Shown here: positions 37,050 through 50,369 of the stretch, piece after piece
How the letters are laid out: every line of letters begins with the position of its first letter
Position numbering within the stretch: position 1 is the first letter of the stretch
NCBI RefSeq assembly: GCF_018139145.2
Contig: NC_059477.1
Location: 29,615,502-29,679,501 of the forward strand
Direction of reading: 5' to 3'
Origin: Gymnogyps californianus
Taxonomy: Eukaryota; Chordata; Aves; Accipitriformes; Cathartidae
Length of the DNA: 64,000 bases
Made by a program: the position numbers and the translations under genes
Notes under the pieces: model-generated
What the model was told of the DNA's origin: nothing
Database searches by the model: none
What the model saw: the letters and a program-made list of their open reading frames with translations, nothing else

Positions 37050-39160
37050 GATCATTTAAAGAAAATACATACTTTCAGGTATAGAGAGATCAAATAGTAT
37101 AACAATTGACCTTAACATATGCAATTCTTTGTAATGTATATTATTACTTATTTTGGTTTCCACCCTTTTACTACAACGGTTTATTGAATGATAAAGTGTA
37201 AGTTCAGGAGCTAATGATATATTTTGAACTGTATTCTTCTGGATGGAGAATTTTTCTAACTGGTAAAACAAGATATAAAGTTGAAATTATGCTAAAAGGT
37301 GTAAGATTCCATAATGACTTCTGAACTGCCTTTTAAAAAGCATATTGAAATTATAAATGCTTAGTTTTTGAAAATATGTGTGAGATTTTGGTTGTCCCAT
37401 TCCCATACCAAATTTCATAACCTTTTCTTTGGTTTCTACCGTTAGGTGCTGTATGGCAGGAAGATAAATAGCTGCAAGAGAGAGCAAATCTCAAACTTAC
37501 ATCACTCGTTCTCCATATGCTTCTAAAATGTGCTTTTTCTTCAACAGTGGAAAGCTAACAGCCTATTTATCTTTGAAGCCAGTCCTATTATTTATACAGT
37601 ATTTATCAGGTCTTCACTTTATTTTGAAATACAAGGATGTTGAACTCTTCGCAATGCTTGGAGTGTTCAAGGGAAAATGATTACAAAGGCAACTTCACTG
37701 CATAACAAAATTCAGGCTAATAAACTAACACTTCTGATCCTTTTTTTTTCTTCTTTTCAAACCTGTTTCAGCTCATAATGCATTTTCCTAGAAAAAATAA
37801 ATTTAATAAGAAGCCATCACACCATAATGTTTAATTTTGGTTTTGTTTGATTGCTTTAAATAACAAGAGGAGGAGCAACAGGGTAACTTTTCAGTTTCTC
37901 CCTCCAGAAGAGAAAGCAATTGAATCTGGTACTTCTGCTCAAAGCTCTGTGTCTATCAATCATCTGCTCCTATTTCTCACTGCCCAACTGTGCAATGACT
38001 GCCCATTTAGTGGAGGCCTAACAGCTTCTGAAACAGCCTGAAACAAGAAGAAAACACAATTAGTACAAGGCCATGCTTTTACTTCTATTCTTCTCTGAGC
38101 CCTATCCTAATAATTAATATCTTCCAAACCACTAGAAGTATCATGCATGAGTCTTAGCAGGCCATATGACTTATGTTATGCAGTAGACTCTCATCTTCTG
38201 TGTTGGGGTATCATTTTTCACCCATCCCACCTACAAGCATTTCTATATCACGGCTGCTCTCTCCACCCATGTGATCCAACCCTGCTCCCTGAGCACTGAT
38301 AATTAGTCAAGTCTCCAGCTGTGACAAATGTTGTGGTGGGAGAAAAACCACAGTGCCAGATCACAAATGGAAGTGATAAACTGGTAGAAGAGGGTAACGC
38401 AAGAGGGAAAGAAACTTGCATTACAGTGCATAAAAGCAAACTGGCATCAGGTGGACCAGTCTAGTCAATTTATGCCAGATGATGGTCTGCTCCAACAGAG
38501 ACAAGATCTACATCAAAGGTTGTGATTACCCAAGCCAACCATGTTGCCTCTTCTTATGTTCTTGTAGTAATATTAGCTGACCTGGAGCTTTAAAGTCACA
38601 TCCTAGTTCATCTTATTTTTGGGGGCAGCGGGGGGAAGTCAGTAAGAGTGATAATGATCTCCAGCCTAGATTTTTGCAGACAAGTCTCTCATCCTACAGT
38701 AAAAGAATTTAGGAATGTGTAAGAGAGAAATAAGGGCCAAAATCACCTTTAGCTATAATAATCCATATGTGTTAATCAGAAGAATGAAACAAAGGCAAAC
38801 ATAGCTTCTGTAGCTATCATCTAAACCTCATTACTGTGCTACAATATCACCTGGAGCAACTTGTTTATTTCAGAGCTACAGCCAGGGCTGACACTGGGGA
38901 ACTAATCAAGGACTTCTAAACCTAACTGCCTATCTCTATAGATACAGTAATATCCATGAATATGATAGTACTCGACCCAGTGCCTCTGTGAAGTGCAGGA
39001 TATGTATTATACCCTGACCAATAATAGTTCACACAGGATTATGAGGAACTATTGCCAGTACATTGCTCTCTGGTCTAGTTTACCCAGAATTACTATAACA
39101 GTAAGCAGAATTTAGGAGATCTTACCACCCTGGATCCTCACTGTTTTGCATTCCTACAGC
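37050..39160. other. Non-coding stretch
   Basis: No gene recognised. The segment ending at 38555-38575 ('ttcttatgttcttgtag') resembles the extreme 3' end of old CR1 elements, but the sequence before it does not align convincingly, so I do not call it. Confidence 0.45.
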
Positions 39161-39164
39161 ATTT

Positions 39165-39375
39165 TTCATTCAAGAAACTCAAAGAAGTGTGCATTACTTG
39201 ACTAATTCAACCTTACAATGCCCCTGAGATGCAGGTAAATGAGTTTATGTACATTTTACAGGTGGAGAAACAAAATCAAATATTTTTTCCCAAAGAAATT
39301 AGTTACAGCTTTTTGCAAGTAAAATCTGACTCAGAAGGGGATAGGAGATGGAACCTACACCGAGAACCTCACCAC
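39165..39375 (-). repeat. MIR SINE fragment, near full length
   Basis: The plus strand reads as antisense MIR throughout: 'caaccttacaatgcccctga', 'catttta caggtggagaaac' (39251-39271), 'ttttttcccaaagaaattag', 'ttacagctttttgcaagta', 'aatctgactcagaagggga' and 'gatggaacctacaccg'. These correspond to 'cctcacaac.ccc.gaggt', 'cattttacagatg.ggaaac', 'ttgcccaaggtcac', 'agctagtaagtgg', 'cagagc.ggga' and 'ttcgaaccca'. It is one of the clearest SINE fossils in the window. Confidence 0.65.
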
Positions 39376-39379
39376 ATAC

Positions 39380-40880
39380 ACTTCAGCATTCATTGACTTT
39401 GGGAGAGTCAGGCTAATTTACACCAGCTGTGGATATAACCCTCCAAATCCTTATAACTAATTGTCAAAAGCCCTGCAATAACCTCTTCCTAACAAGCAAA
39501 AAAGTGGAAGGTCTAGCAAGCTATTTTCTATGCCTACATTAGAGGAAAGTGTTGGCAGAATCAGCTTGTTTCTGTAGACTCATACTTTGGAGCAAAATGG
39601 TCAGAGAAGTAGTTAAGTTCTCACTTTTTTCCATTGCCAAAAGCAAATGCATCATAGTGTACTTGAGTTTCCTGAGAATGACTAAATTTGTCTTTTTTAT
39701 TGTGCAGCTGAGATATGGCATGATGTATTCCACTGCAGAAGCAAGTGAGGTACCGGCATTTTTTTCTTTATTCTCCTCCAAATAGCTGATCTATGGTACA
39801 AACATCCATGTCACGGGACTGAAAAGAACATGTGTTATTGCTTTACCCTTTGAATGTATTGTGCCTGCACAGGTTAAAGGAGCCAAAAGAAAAAGACAAG
39901 CAGAGAGCTGTTTTATGTAATGAAAGATCCTGATAAATATATTAATCAAAAATACCTTTTGAATGTATCCCATCTGGTTCTCTAAGATAATATTATAACC
40001 TTCTCTTCTGTACTGCTGAGGGGCTCTGTCAGTTGGAAAGATACTACTAAATAGAGCAAAACAGTAAGGCCTATTTCCTGCAGTAATAAAAAGAAAAACG
40101 AGTTTCACCTTTTCTGACTACTTTGGGTACTTCAGCATGTGTTATTCGGGGGGATTCTTTGCAACATATCATTGCATCGAACAGAAAATTGAGGGGCTGT
40201 CATTTTCATCACAAACACATCATTTTACTGGAGGAAAATAAGGAACCTGGATGTAACACTGTGCACCAGCTTTCTTGTCTATTAGCGTCTAACCTGACAA
40301 ACCCTTAGTGGCTTGCAAACCTTTAAAGATGACAGTTCAGGAAAATGATCCCTGCCAGGTACAGTATAGTGGGGGAAAATCTGTGAGAACATTCAGTTTT
40401 ACAAGCCAGGCATATCTACTAAAGCTGTCTTTGAAAGTGAGCAGGTGTCTTGCTATGTTTTAATTTTATTACCTTCTTTTTGGTAATCCCTCTCCTATTT
40501 CAACCTGAGCAGGTAGAGCAGGAGAGGTGGCAGGAAGCTGAACAACAGGATAGTACTGTCAAGCTGTCATCAGATGACCTTCAACGTACCTTACTGCTTT
40601 TCAATATACAGTGTTACACTGGGAAGAAAAAACTGCTTTTGCCTTCTCTTTGTCAGGCAGGTTTCATCCTCTCTTTTAAGCAGAGAGCCTGGACAGACTG
40701 ATTTATCCATCTCCACACTGAGTTACTACCTTCCAATTTTCCTAGGCCTGGATAAGATTTGGATTTTAATATGGCATAAGCAGCTAGTGGCTTGTGAAGG
40801 GTTAAATCCTCTCCAAGCACTGAGGTAATGTGTGACTAGATAAACACCTCATGTTTCTTGAAGTGAAACATTATTCTGCA
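39380..40880. other. Non-coding stretch
   Basis: 'cattgactttgggagagtca' and 'gctaatttacaccagctgtg' at about 39391-39430 look like another piece of the widespread decayed sauropsid repeat. The rest is unique. Frames are all under 106 codons and have no motif. Confidence 0.45.
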
Positions 40881-41428
40881 ACTTCTTAAAGTCATAGGTG
40901 ATTTTCTACACTGTCAATCCAAGCCGGGCTTTAATATGATAAAGAGCTCTGAAACTGCACTCCTATCACAGGTTGAACACACTACCAAAATCATTTTGAT
41001 CCACTTCTCCTATCTCATAAACAGCTGGCATTTGGCATGGCTGAGTGGATGGAGACATTTCTGAACTGACTTTAATGACCTCATAGTACATTTGCAATAG
41101 ATGAAGCTTAGCAGTTAATCATGATTGAAGTTGGCACCTGAAATGAAATTCTCACCTCGGCTTTGTGTTACAGTTGCAGCAATATCTTCTAGAGATATAA
41201 TTTGGAAGCGTTTCTGCTCTAATCTCAAAGGAGTACTAGCACTATAAAATAATTGCGTCGGAATAAATGGATTTACAAATAGTCTGTGCTGTATTTGGGT
41301 AGTTCAGGTTCACTGTTCCTATTTGCATTTTCCTGAGAAGTTCAACTTCAAGCTTTCCAGGTGGCCTTTCTCCGAGTATATTTCATGGATTTTAATTGGA
41401 TCAGAGAGATCAAATTGTACTAATTGGC
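40880..41428. other. Low-repeat AT-rich segment, possible conserved non-coding DNA
   Basis: Unique sequence with several TAAT/ATTA cores and no simple repeats or transposon traces over 550 bp. It ends at a run of 21 T (41429-41449). Only alignment with other species can tell whether it is conserved. Confidence 0.2.
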
Positions 41429-41449
41429 TTTTTTTTTTTTTTTTTTTTT
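41429..41449. repeat. Poly(T) run, 21 bases
   Basis: An uninterrupted T21 followed by AGAAGAGGG. It could be the reverse of a retroposed poly(A) tail or simple slippage. No retroposed body is recognisable on its downstream side. Confidence 0.95.
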
Positions 41450-44250
41450 AGAAGAGGGTCCTTTTGTTGCTCAAATTCTTTCAAAGCCATAGGTTGATTG
41501 ATACCCAGTTCTTTTTGGCCTATTTCAGCAGTGAAGTTCAGTGTTCCCACTGGTGCTGTTATCCTACCAGTTCAAGCTTCCAGTTCAGGATCACTTACTG
41601 AGTCTCCTGGACAGACTTTGGGCAGCACAAGGTAATTCTCTCTGAGGCCATTGCGTCAGTATGGCATCCAGTGCAAAGGGCAGGGGATACAGAGGGCTGG
41701 TGGCACCCTGCGCTGCTTATTCTTTTTGACCTGAAAGCCAGTGATTCTTCTGGGTAATCTGGGATTTCTAAATGCATTTATTTTTGCCAACAGGTTTAAG
41801 AATATTTATTCAAAGGACACTATTTTTAATAACATCTATGCCAAATTCAAAGCATAGCCATGACAATACATGTATACATATTTTCAAAGATTAGGTCTCA
41901 TAGTTGCATTATCTGATATTAAACCTGCCATATTAGCAAGTCTTTCATAACATTGCCCATGTGCATTTGTCCGTCTTCAACTTTAGAAGCAATAGTCTAT
42001 CCTTACTGCTATGAAAACCTCTCCTAATATAAACTCTGCATTGTACAACCTGACAAGCACTTCATAAATGTTCATATAATCTTCTGAATATTGTAGGCAT
42101 AAAATCACTTCCTCTTTGTTGGAGAAGTCTATGTCATTTACCATCATCATTTACCACTTTCCAGAAATTTGTTCAGAAATATCCTTTGCAATTTTAAGAC
42201 TTGTGATTACCATTATCTCATTTTCCATAACTGGACTTGTGAATTTGTTTGGGCTCCTTTACAGCCATTTTGAAATATCAGGATCATATTCTGCCTGCAA
42301 AGAAAACTCCTCACTTAAGCATATTTTCAACATATTCACCATAATGGACTCATGTTGCATATTTTTGGAAAAAAAAAAGTACGTTATTTTCATTGTAATC
42401 TTAACCTCTCTTTCTTTTTTTTTCCCTGAAAATGCAGTATACCCTCAAAATAGTTTGTGACATTTTGAAAAATATCAACTATTTCATGATGGCATTAAAA
42501 AATCTTCCTCTCTTTCAAACAGGGAAAAAAGAACCACAAAAATTAGTTAAGGGATGGAAAAACCTTCACAGTAAAAAAAAAAAAGTTTAAAACTTCAATC
42601 TAGTTATTTAAGCAAAAGAAAGAAGGTAACTTGATAAAACTGCTTTCACTGTCAGAAAATACTGGATACCTAAAAGGTTTTTATGTTAACAGAGGAAAAC
42701 ATAAGAGAAACTCATAGCTGGAAGCGGAAAAGAGAGAAATTCACATGGGAGAGCGCTACATTTTTTAATAGTAAGACCAAATAACTTTCATAAGTACCAA
42801 GGCATCTACCTTCTAATATCTCCACATCAGGCCTGTGTGCCTTGCTGGTTTGTTTGTTTGTTTTACCTTTGGTATCTCCTAGTTATGCTTCAATCATACG
42901 TTATTGAGCTCCATACAGATGCCCCCAAATCAAAGCTAACAGTCTGTGACAGATCCACCCAAATGACCACATTTTCTCTTTTTTGTTTAAATTCTATGAA
43001 CAGATGACAATTTGACTTGAATATTTTTCTTTTAGGGAATTTAGACTATGCAAAAGCATCATAAATGTAGTCAAGTATCTAAACCTGGAACAAGCTGTAG
43101 AAACAAAGTCTGGCATCAGTAGGCTCAGACCAATGGAGCAAGCTAAGCAGGAAGAATGGCTTCATCCTCCAGAACTACTAACGGGGAAAGTCTTAACTGG
43201 CATTGACGAGATCGCAGAATTAATAAGTGTCTGGCAGCCTTTGGTTCTCGTAGCAGACGATGGCAGAACCTGATGGATGCTATACCCAAGAGCATTTGGT
43301 CTTAGAGTTGTAGTTTCTTCCTTCATAATTGGACCGTATTTCTGTGATTTCTTTCTATCTGTCGTGCAAACATATTCATTTATAAAAAGGAGGTAGAACA
43401 AAAGGAATAGAAGAGCTTGCATGCCCTGTTGCTGGGCAGGCTGAAACAGAGCCCTGGGCACTCCGGGATCTTTGCAGAATCATCAGGAATGTGGCAGAAT
43501 GACAAAGCACAACAACTGGTATCTGAACTGTTTATTATACTGGCTACAATTGCTTTTATATTTCGTTGAAATAATGGCTTGCATTTGCCTCTCAGTCAGA
43601 CACTCACAAAACCAATTACAATTAAGCTTTGAATAGAGATTGTTTCACCATTAGATGGGAATGGTACTGGAGTCAGATATTGCTCGAGTCATGGTTTCTG
43701 GGAGGTCTCATTTTCTCCATTCCCCTTGTGGAAAGCATGCAAGTATTTGGCATTCAGGTTTGGGGAGAGGCAAGAAAGGAAGTAAAATTCTGGGCATCAG
43801 GCTCAGAAAAGTGGCAGGCAGTGGGGCAAAAGCTAGATCTCCCTACAGAGAAAGGACCAAACACTTCTGAGCACAAGTAGAAAGGAAAATGACCTTGTGA
43901 AAGAGGAAAACAGGCTTTCTGGCTGCAGAAATAGTGAAAGAATGGGCAACCACATGCACAAGTTTCCTTTGAAAAAGCCACTTTCTAATCAAAGCAGAAA
44001 AAAATCATAAAGCATGTTTCAAAGGAGACCTTCAACACCATCTCAGCTGCCAAAAGCTATCAATAGTTTATCTGCAAGGCACCAAAACAAAGAGTCCCTT
44101 CCCTCTCTAGTGCTAGCTGATGGGAGAAGTTAACAACCTACTTCTGTTATCAGTCACTCAATTTGTGTAAGTGACAGCAGAGATCTGTGTGGTGGATGAA
44201 AAGCTTCTTGACTGACTGATGGCAGCTTGCTGTCTTTATTCAGCTTGCTT
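41450..44250. other. Non-coding stretch, nothing recognised
   Basis: Unique AT-rich DNA. The largest frames, 114 codons plus (42116-42460) and 99 codons minus (43162-43461), have no recognisable motif. A short (TTTG)n lies at about 42849-42862. Confidence 0.5.
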
Positions 44251-44256
44251 TAAAAA

Positions 44257-44333
44257 TATGTGTGCATATATATACATATACTTACGTGTGTGTGTGTGTG
44301 GATATATATACACACTTATATATATATGTGTGA
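44257..44333. repeat. Compound TA/TG microsatellite
   Basis: Alternating stretches of 'gcatatatatacatatact', 'cgtgtgtgtgtgtgtgg', 'atatatatacacactt' and 'atatatatatgtgtg'. It is interrupted but long. Confidence 0.9.
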
Positions 44334-44454
44334 TGAGTAACAAAATCCAGTTAAAGAATATTATCAGCTGACAAATCAGGTACTCATAAATAGCATGTTT
44401 CAGTGCAAAGTTTGCCTGTTCAGAAATATTATTCACTGGTTATTCACCCGGATT

Positions 44455-44530
44455 TGAAAGATGCGATTTCAAGTCTCTCTCCAAGTTTTCCCGTGTGACC
44501 TTGGGTAAAACACCAAAAGAGGAATTCAGG
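44455..44530 (+). repeat. Possible MIR SINE core fragment
   Basis: 'gcgatttcaagtctctctcc' followed by 'cccgtgtgaccttgggtaaa' carries the diagnostic MIR core 'tgtgaccttgggcaa'. The flanks are too decayed to extend. Confidence 0.45.
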
Positions 44531-44534
44531 TGCC

Positions 44535-47500
44535 TAAAACAGGCATCTACTGCCATTTGAGATGCCCTGGTGGATGTGGCACATCTACATAGGGCTGTCA
44601 CAAATGATGCAGGACTTAAGAGAGCCATGTTACTATGGTGTGGCTGCTGGTGGCCAGTTAAGAATATCTTAGAGTGCCTAAAATGAAATTAGACTCCTGT
44701 TTCTATATCCCTCTTCATTTAACCCTGTGCTTCAGCACCACATTGGTAACATTCTGACCTCTACCAACAATTTTCTCACCAACAATTCACAATAATAGTA
44801 TGTAATACCATTCAGCCATGATAGTGCTGTAGGGCCCTTTAGGTACATTGACCTCTTTGTGCACATTAATTCCTTTATTTTAAGGCCTTTACTTTGTTTT
44901 TATTTTTTTTTCTTCAAGATGAGCTGTCTGTCAAATAACTTGCCGACATATATACACAGAAAAAGAAGATTTTGGTCTGGTGACAGTGAATTGCTTGTGA
45001 GCAAATACTATAGTAGAGGTCAGAGGTTTGCTTCAGTGTTTGATGTTGCCTTATCACATGTGGTCAGGTCTTATTTAAAAGAAAGAAAGAAAGGGGGGGA
45101 AAAAAAAGCTTCTTAATTTCAAAAGGCAAACTGATCCCTAAAGCCAGACATTTTTTTCATATTCACATTGGCAGGTTACCCACAAAAGAATGGGGGGATG
45201 GAGTTTACATTTAAATTCCTTTTAAAGCAAGATTCAATTTTCATTTATTTATCATGCCACAGATAAAGAATGATTCTTTTTCTAGTGCTATGTCTACGAT
45301 GCCCCCACCTAATTGTAGCAGTCTCACAGCAGCCCTTCCTCATGAATCACCCTGGAAGAAGATAACATTATATCTGCTCTTTGGCTCCTGAAACATAGCT
45401 GCAGCCTTCCAGAGAATCCACACCAACAGTGCCAATAGACTGAGAACAGTCCAGCTAAAAATGGATTTTTAAAAAAAAATAATTGAATAGAGGGTGATCA
45501 TTTATTTCACTTGTTGTAACAGCTTGGTGAGAACATCCAGGAAAAAAATAACGCGAGCAGAAAATGCTAAGTGGATAATTAAAGTTCACGCTGAAAGAAA
45601 TGTGTCAAGTTGCAAATAGTAAATGAGAGAGATCTTGTGGAAGACGTGCATGCAGAAAGTTTCACTGAGGGCAGCAAAGTTGTCAGGAGAGCAGTAGTGC
45701 TTAACGTTCACTAAATGTCTGGGCATTTCTCAAAACCAGACAATTCATTCTGGTTGTAGATGTGATCCCATGTGTTTCCGCTACATCTAAAGCCAGCTGG
45801 AGGCCAGACTGATTACTCTTGTACATCATGAGGTTTTGGTGAAACCAATGAATTTACCAGTTATGGAAGCCATAATGTGAGGAGGAAGATTCATTAACAA
45901 GGAACTTTGAAAGTTAAATGGTCAGAAGTGCATAAATCAGGAGGAAGCCCAGTCAAAACCTGGTTCTCTGTCCTGAAGTAGATTGTAAAATGCCAGCTGG
46001 CATTACAATGCAGCATTCTTCTAGAAAATACAGCTTTGGTGATTATACAGTGGCATGTGTCAGCTATTTCAGAAGGGCTGTATGTCAACAAGGGTGACCC
46101 AAGGAGCAGTTTGTCCTTTATAGTCTGTCAAAAGCAGCTCCCTATTCAAGGAGAATCTGTAAATAAGAAAGGAGGATGGAACCATGCCAGGTGGCAGCCA
46201 ATTGCACAGACAATGCATTTTATTTATGCCAATTTAAAAGAGCAGTGTTTGGACTCCACGTCAAAATTATGTACTATTATGACAAATATTTTTATTGCAA
46301 AACAGCACTGTCTTCATCATTTTCATACCAGTTCTTCAGTTTCTGTCTCTCTCTTTTTTTCCACAGAAGGCTATAATTTGCTACTGCTCTCATCCTGATG
46401 AAATTCAGCCCTGATGTATTCAGTGAGTGTTTGCCTGCCGCTTCAAACACTGGCTTTAGTACAGATGTTTGCTGGAACTATTGGCTTGAATCTAGTTTTG
46501 TTGACTTATTGTAATTACAGGGGCAATTCTCACTGAATGCAAGATATTTTCTTAAAGTATGATAAGACTTTTCTCCCAGGAGAAGTCTCCTGTGAGAACA
46601 TTCCCACAGTCTGAAAAGAGGTGATCAGTTTTTAAGAAGGGAAATTAACCCTTATCTCTCCCTACAAGGAGAGAAGACATTGGTTTTATGGCTAAAAATG
46701 CCCTGGAACTCAAAGCAAGCCACCTCTGCCAGTATACCTCTAGGCAAGATGTATTAATAACTTTGGTCCTGGTTCAGCAGAAGACTGACACAAGTTACGC
46801 ATGCAAAGAAACTCAATGCCTTCTCTGAGCTGACGTTGAGTATAGCCCAATGTTTGCTTTTCACACAGCTGAATGAGAGCAAACTGTCTCCAAACACATA
46901 ACCTTGCTTGTGGTGCTGCATACTTCTGAAATGTCTGACCATCGTGTAAAGGCTGCAAAGAAAGGAGCTCGTAGATGTCATGTTATCCATTTGATCCATG
47001 GATGAAATAACAAATACAGGGATAATTTGCAGTGAGGGTTGAACAGAGGGGTTTTTTTCGCCAACTTTGTAAGATATCTCTTGGGTCATCTCTGAAGTTT
47101 CTGGATTCCATTATAATTGTCTTCCTTGAAATATATTTGTTATTCTCAGGCCTAGCCTAATGAACTATCCAAATCCTTGTGAATGTGTTTGCTCTGCTCC
47201 TTATTATTCATATTTTGTTCCCATTTTTTATCTTCTGCAGTGAAAATCTAGCTTTCAAATCCCTCCTCCAAATCACTAATAAGAATAAGCTCATCATCTT
47301 TGTAGCAAATCAAGCACGTCTCAGAATTAATGGTCCACATCATTTACGATATGGTGTACTTCGTTTCTCTGTTTGTTAACTTTCGGACTTACACATTTAG
47401 CAACGGTTTGCTTTTCTTCGCCTGAAAAACTGTAGGTGTGCAGCAAACCTGAAGCTGACAGACAGTGCGACAATGCCACACCTCATCAGGAATGGCCTGA

Positions 47501-47765
47501 GATCAAAACCTGCCTCTGGAGGGTAAAAGTTTGTATCAGATTTTTGTAGCAATGGTGTATTTGTCATGCAAGTCAGAGTTTAGACATCATGTAACCATTT
47601 CTGAAAATATACCTGCCAATCTGAATTGTCTTCCACATGTTATTTTCTCAGGCTTGGAAATATGTGAATGATTGATAATAAGAAAATGTTTGAAACTCCT
47701 CAGCCCTTTTCTCTTCCAATTTGAAACTGAATTTAAAAGATGATCTGATTGTAAAGTGCTGGAAT
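44535..47765. other. Non-coding stretch
   Basis: No gene recognised; a 120-codon frame at 46036-46398 and a 111-codon frame on the other strand at 46754-47089 show no motif. An AAAG-type run lies at 45078-45108. The piece 45470-45640 is a low-repeat AT-rich stretch with TAATTA-like cores that could be conserved. 'gaaattcagccctgatgta' near 46399 recalls the decayed sauropsid repeat. Confidence 0.45.
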
Positions 47766-47769
47766 AGAA

Positions 47770-47915
47770 ATCCACAGATGAAAATTCAGTATTTTACTCA
47801 GTTACACTTTCTGTGTGTGACTTTGAGCAAGTCACTCAACCTGTGCTTTGCCTCATTTCTCTGCATGGAAAACTCTAGCTGTAAAATAGGAATAAAGCTT
47901 TAAAGGATCAAGTGA
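47770..47915 (+). repeat. MIR SINE fragment
   Basis: 'ctgtgtgtgactttgagca' and 'agtcactcaacctgtgcttt' (47811-47850) match the MIR core 'tgtgtgaccttgggcaagtcacttaacct' closely, followed by 'gcctcatttctctgcatgg' and 'agctgtaaaataggaataa'. This is the best MIR match in the window. Confidence 0.75.
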
Positions 47916-47919
47916 AAAT

Positions 47920-48780
47920 GAAGTAATGACAGAGTTGGCTACACACTCTGCATCTGCTCAATGCCTAAGAGGCCACTGCAGTGTCAAAGTCACCAGCTAG
48001 CCAGACCAGTTTGCAGGAACACTCTCAGGGTGAGACTTAAGGCCAGCCAGGTAACACACCTTAGGAAAGAAATGGGGGAACCTCAGGTGTTTCTTGATGT
48101 GGACATACCTGTAATACAGATGTGTGCTGACTCAGCCATCTGCCTACATCTGCTCTTGCAACACCCAGACAAGGCTGGAAGAGAGGAGATCCAGGAATCT
48201 TTCCTGAAAGGGCCCTGGGTTTCACCAAGGACAATCAAGGAGTTTGGAGAGTTTGTGACATAAAATTTGCCATCAAATGGCCTCTAGCTGCCTGTCTATC
48301 AAAGCCACAATCAGACAAGACACACAAAATACTTCCTGTGACAATAAAAAACCCCTCTGCTCCTCATAAAATGCCATTTTCCTGCCACTTTAAACACAAT
48401 TCCAGTTTGCTTCTTGCTTCAAGGTCTATCCTTCTATTTTAGAGATGTTACACAAAACACTTGCTGAGCGAATTGCCAATTAAGACTAAGAGAAGGAAAA
48501 AACAGTCCTTGGTGCCATTTCACAACCTTCACTCTGGTAAAATGCAGCTGTCACTTTTAGTCACTGCCTTTACCATAAGTGTGTGTTAAATATTAATGCT
48601 CAGGTACAGTCTACCTGATTTGCGTCTGAAGTACAAGGGCTTGCAGCAAGGAGACCTCAGAAAATGGTAGAAAATGAGCTACAAATAGAGGTCATAGAAA
48701 AATTCACAAGAAAAACATGTCTAGGCATCCTCTAGAATAAAACAGAATTATCTTCTTTTTCTTCATCCTTTCATTTGAAG
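47920..48780. other. Non-coding stretch
   Basis: A 100-codon plus-strand frame at 47961-48263 has no motif, membrane segment or signal peptide that I recognise and is not called. No repeat identified. Confidence 0.5.
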
Positions 48781-48784
48781 TTAG

Positions 48785-48873
48785 TTCTGCTTTGCACTGG
48801 GGAAGTGGAGGTTGGAACTAGCTGACCTACAAGAAGTCCTTTCCAAACAAATTATTCTACAATTTTATGATTT
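48785..48873 (+). mobile_element. Decayed CR1 LINE 3' end
   Basis: 'ggaggttggaactagctgac' then 'agtcctttccaaacaaatta' follows the CR1 3' UTR order 'gg.ggttggactagatgac', 'gtcccttccaaccca'. It ends in two decayed copies of the 8-bp terminal repeat, 'attctaca' (48854-48861) and 'attttatg' (48862-48869), against ATTCTATG. Only the tail survives, so this is a severely 5'-truncated old copy. Confidence 0.65.
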
Positions 48874-48879
48874 GTAACT

Positions 48880-50365
48880 TCACCATTAACTTTTTAAATT
48901 AATACAGCCTGAGTGAGTGAACACAGCCCCTAGTTATTTCACCAACTCAGGCTGTAGCTGCCTAATACTATACTTTGTCAAACATAACAATATACAAGTA
49001 CAGTTGGTGAAAGTTATTCTGTGTTCCTGCTCGCACTATATGTGATATAGCAGATAACATCACATGAAATCTGTAATGAGATTTGTCTCCATTATTCTTC
49101 AGGGTAGTCATCAGATTTGTTGAGCCTTTTCTCTCCTGGTATGTCTTTTTGTTACTGTAATTTATTACAATTTTATATCATTATTTTGTTTTGTGAATGT
49201 TTCATCAAAGAACCTCTCTGTGTGTTCTCCTTTTCTCCATATAAAATGCCTGACTGATAGTTATCTATTTGTGCTCATTTTGTTCTTTACTCCTGCTCTA
49301 AATCTTCTTTTCTTTGTTTTACTGTATCCCAGTTGTTTGCAAGAAGCTGTGATCAAGTTAATAACAGATCTTAAACACCAAAGATTCTCTCTCTGACAAA
49401 ATTAAGTCACTTGATAGAACATCTCCCAAAACAGAAAGCATGTCTAGGTGCCAAAATATCACTGAAAAAGAAGGGGAGTTCGATACCCGCCTCTTACTTG
49501 TGCTTCTAAAAATCTTCCCTCTGCCCTCAGAGGCTTGGGAGCATTGCAAGGTCAAGTCTGATTGCATGTATAGTGTGCTGAACATAAGGTCTATGTAATT
49601 CATGTTCATCGTTTTACTTTTCAAATCCTAAGCATACAAGTCCTCAACTAAAATTGGCAGGCCTTCTGCCTCCAGAATGCAAAGGATATGTACTTTTCTC
49701 TTTCCAAGTGTTGGCTGTATCATTTACTAATGTAAGAGAGTGTGTGACATTTTGTCAGTCATTCTTTTTTTTTGAGGTGCTGGGAAAAAAACAGCTTGAT
49801 GATGAAAAAGTGATGACCGAACTCTCTGTGACCTGCAGGTTCTTTATACTGGTGTTAAAGAGTGTTAAAAGTGAACATGGAATCATTAGCTCCTCTTGAA
49901 AAATGTGGCCTTTGCACATTTGTAGTAAACCTAACAAAACACTCAAGTTTCGTCCACTCTGGAGCCTCAAAGGACTTCTGTAATCCTGTTGTTTAATAAC
50001 AGCATTGCTATTGAAGGTCATTGCAGTCAGGGGGTAGGTAAGAGGAGGTATTATGTGCTCCTGGAGCCAGCATGAAAGAGAAGAGCAGACTAGATTTAAA
50101 AAAAAAAAAAAAAGAAAAGAAAGAAAAATTAAAAGCAAGGAAGGAAGCAAGTCTTCTAAAACATCTATTATTGTTCTTGTTCCAACAGGCAAATGTGCCT
50201 CTTAGAGGGCAGGACCAATTTCCTGGCTGGGAAGGCTGTGGCTTCACGAGGATAATACATACTCAGGTCATGGCTATTGAGGCTGACATTCAATGTAAGA
50301 GGAAATTGGAAAGCAAATGCCACAGTGACAATGATCACAGCCTTTCACCTGCATCTGCACTTTAA
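48880..50365. other. Non-coding stretch with long A/G run
   Basis: An A17 run at 50098-50114 passes into an A/G-rich tract to about 50155. The frames open across it (145 codons minus at 49755-50192) owe their length to this tract, which encodes mostly F or K. No gene is called. Confidence 0.5.
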
Positions 50366-50369
50366 TTTC

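Noticed and set aside
38430..38575. Possible CR1 3' end finishing in 'ttcttatgttcttgtag'
   Set aside because: Only the last 17 bases resemble old CR1 termini; the preceding 120 bases do not align convincingly.
49755..50192. Minus-strand 145-codon frame
   Set aside because: Its length depends on an A17 and A/G-rich tract read as poly-Phe on the other strand. No motif is visible.
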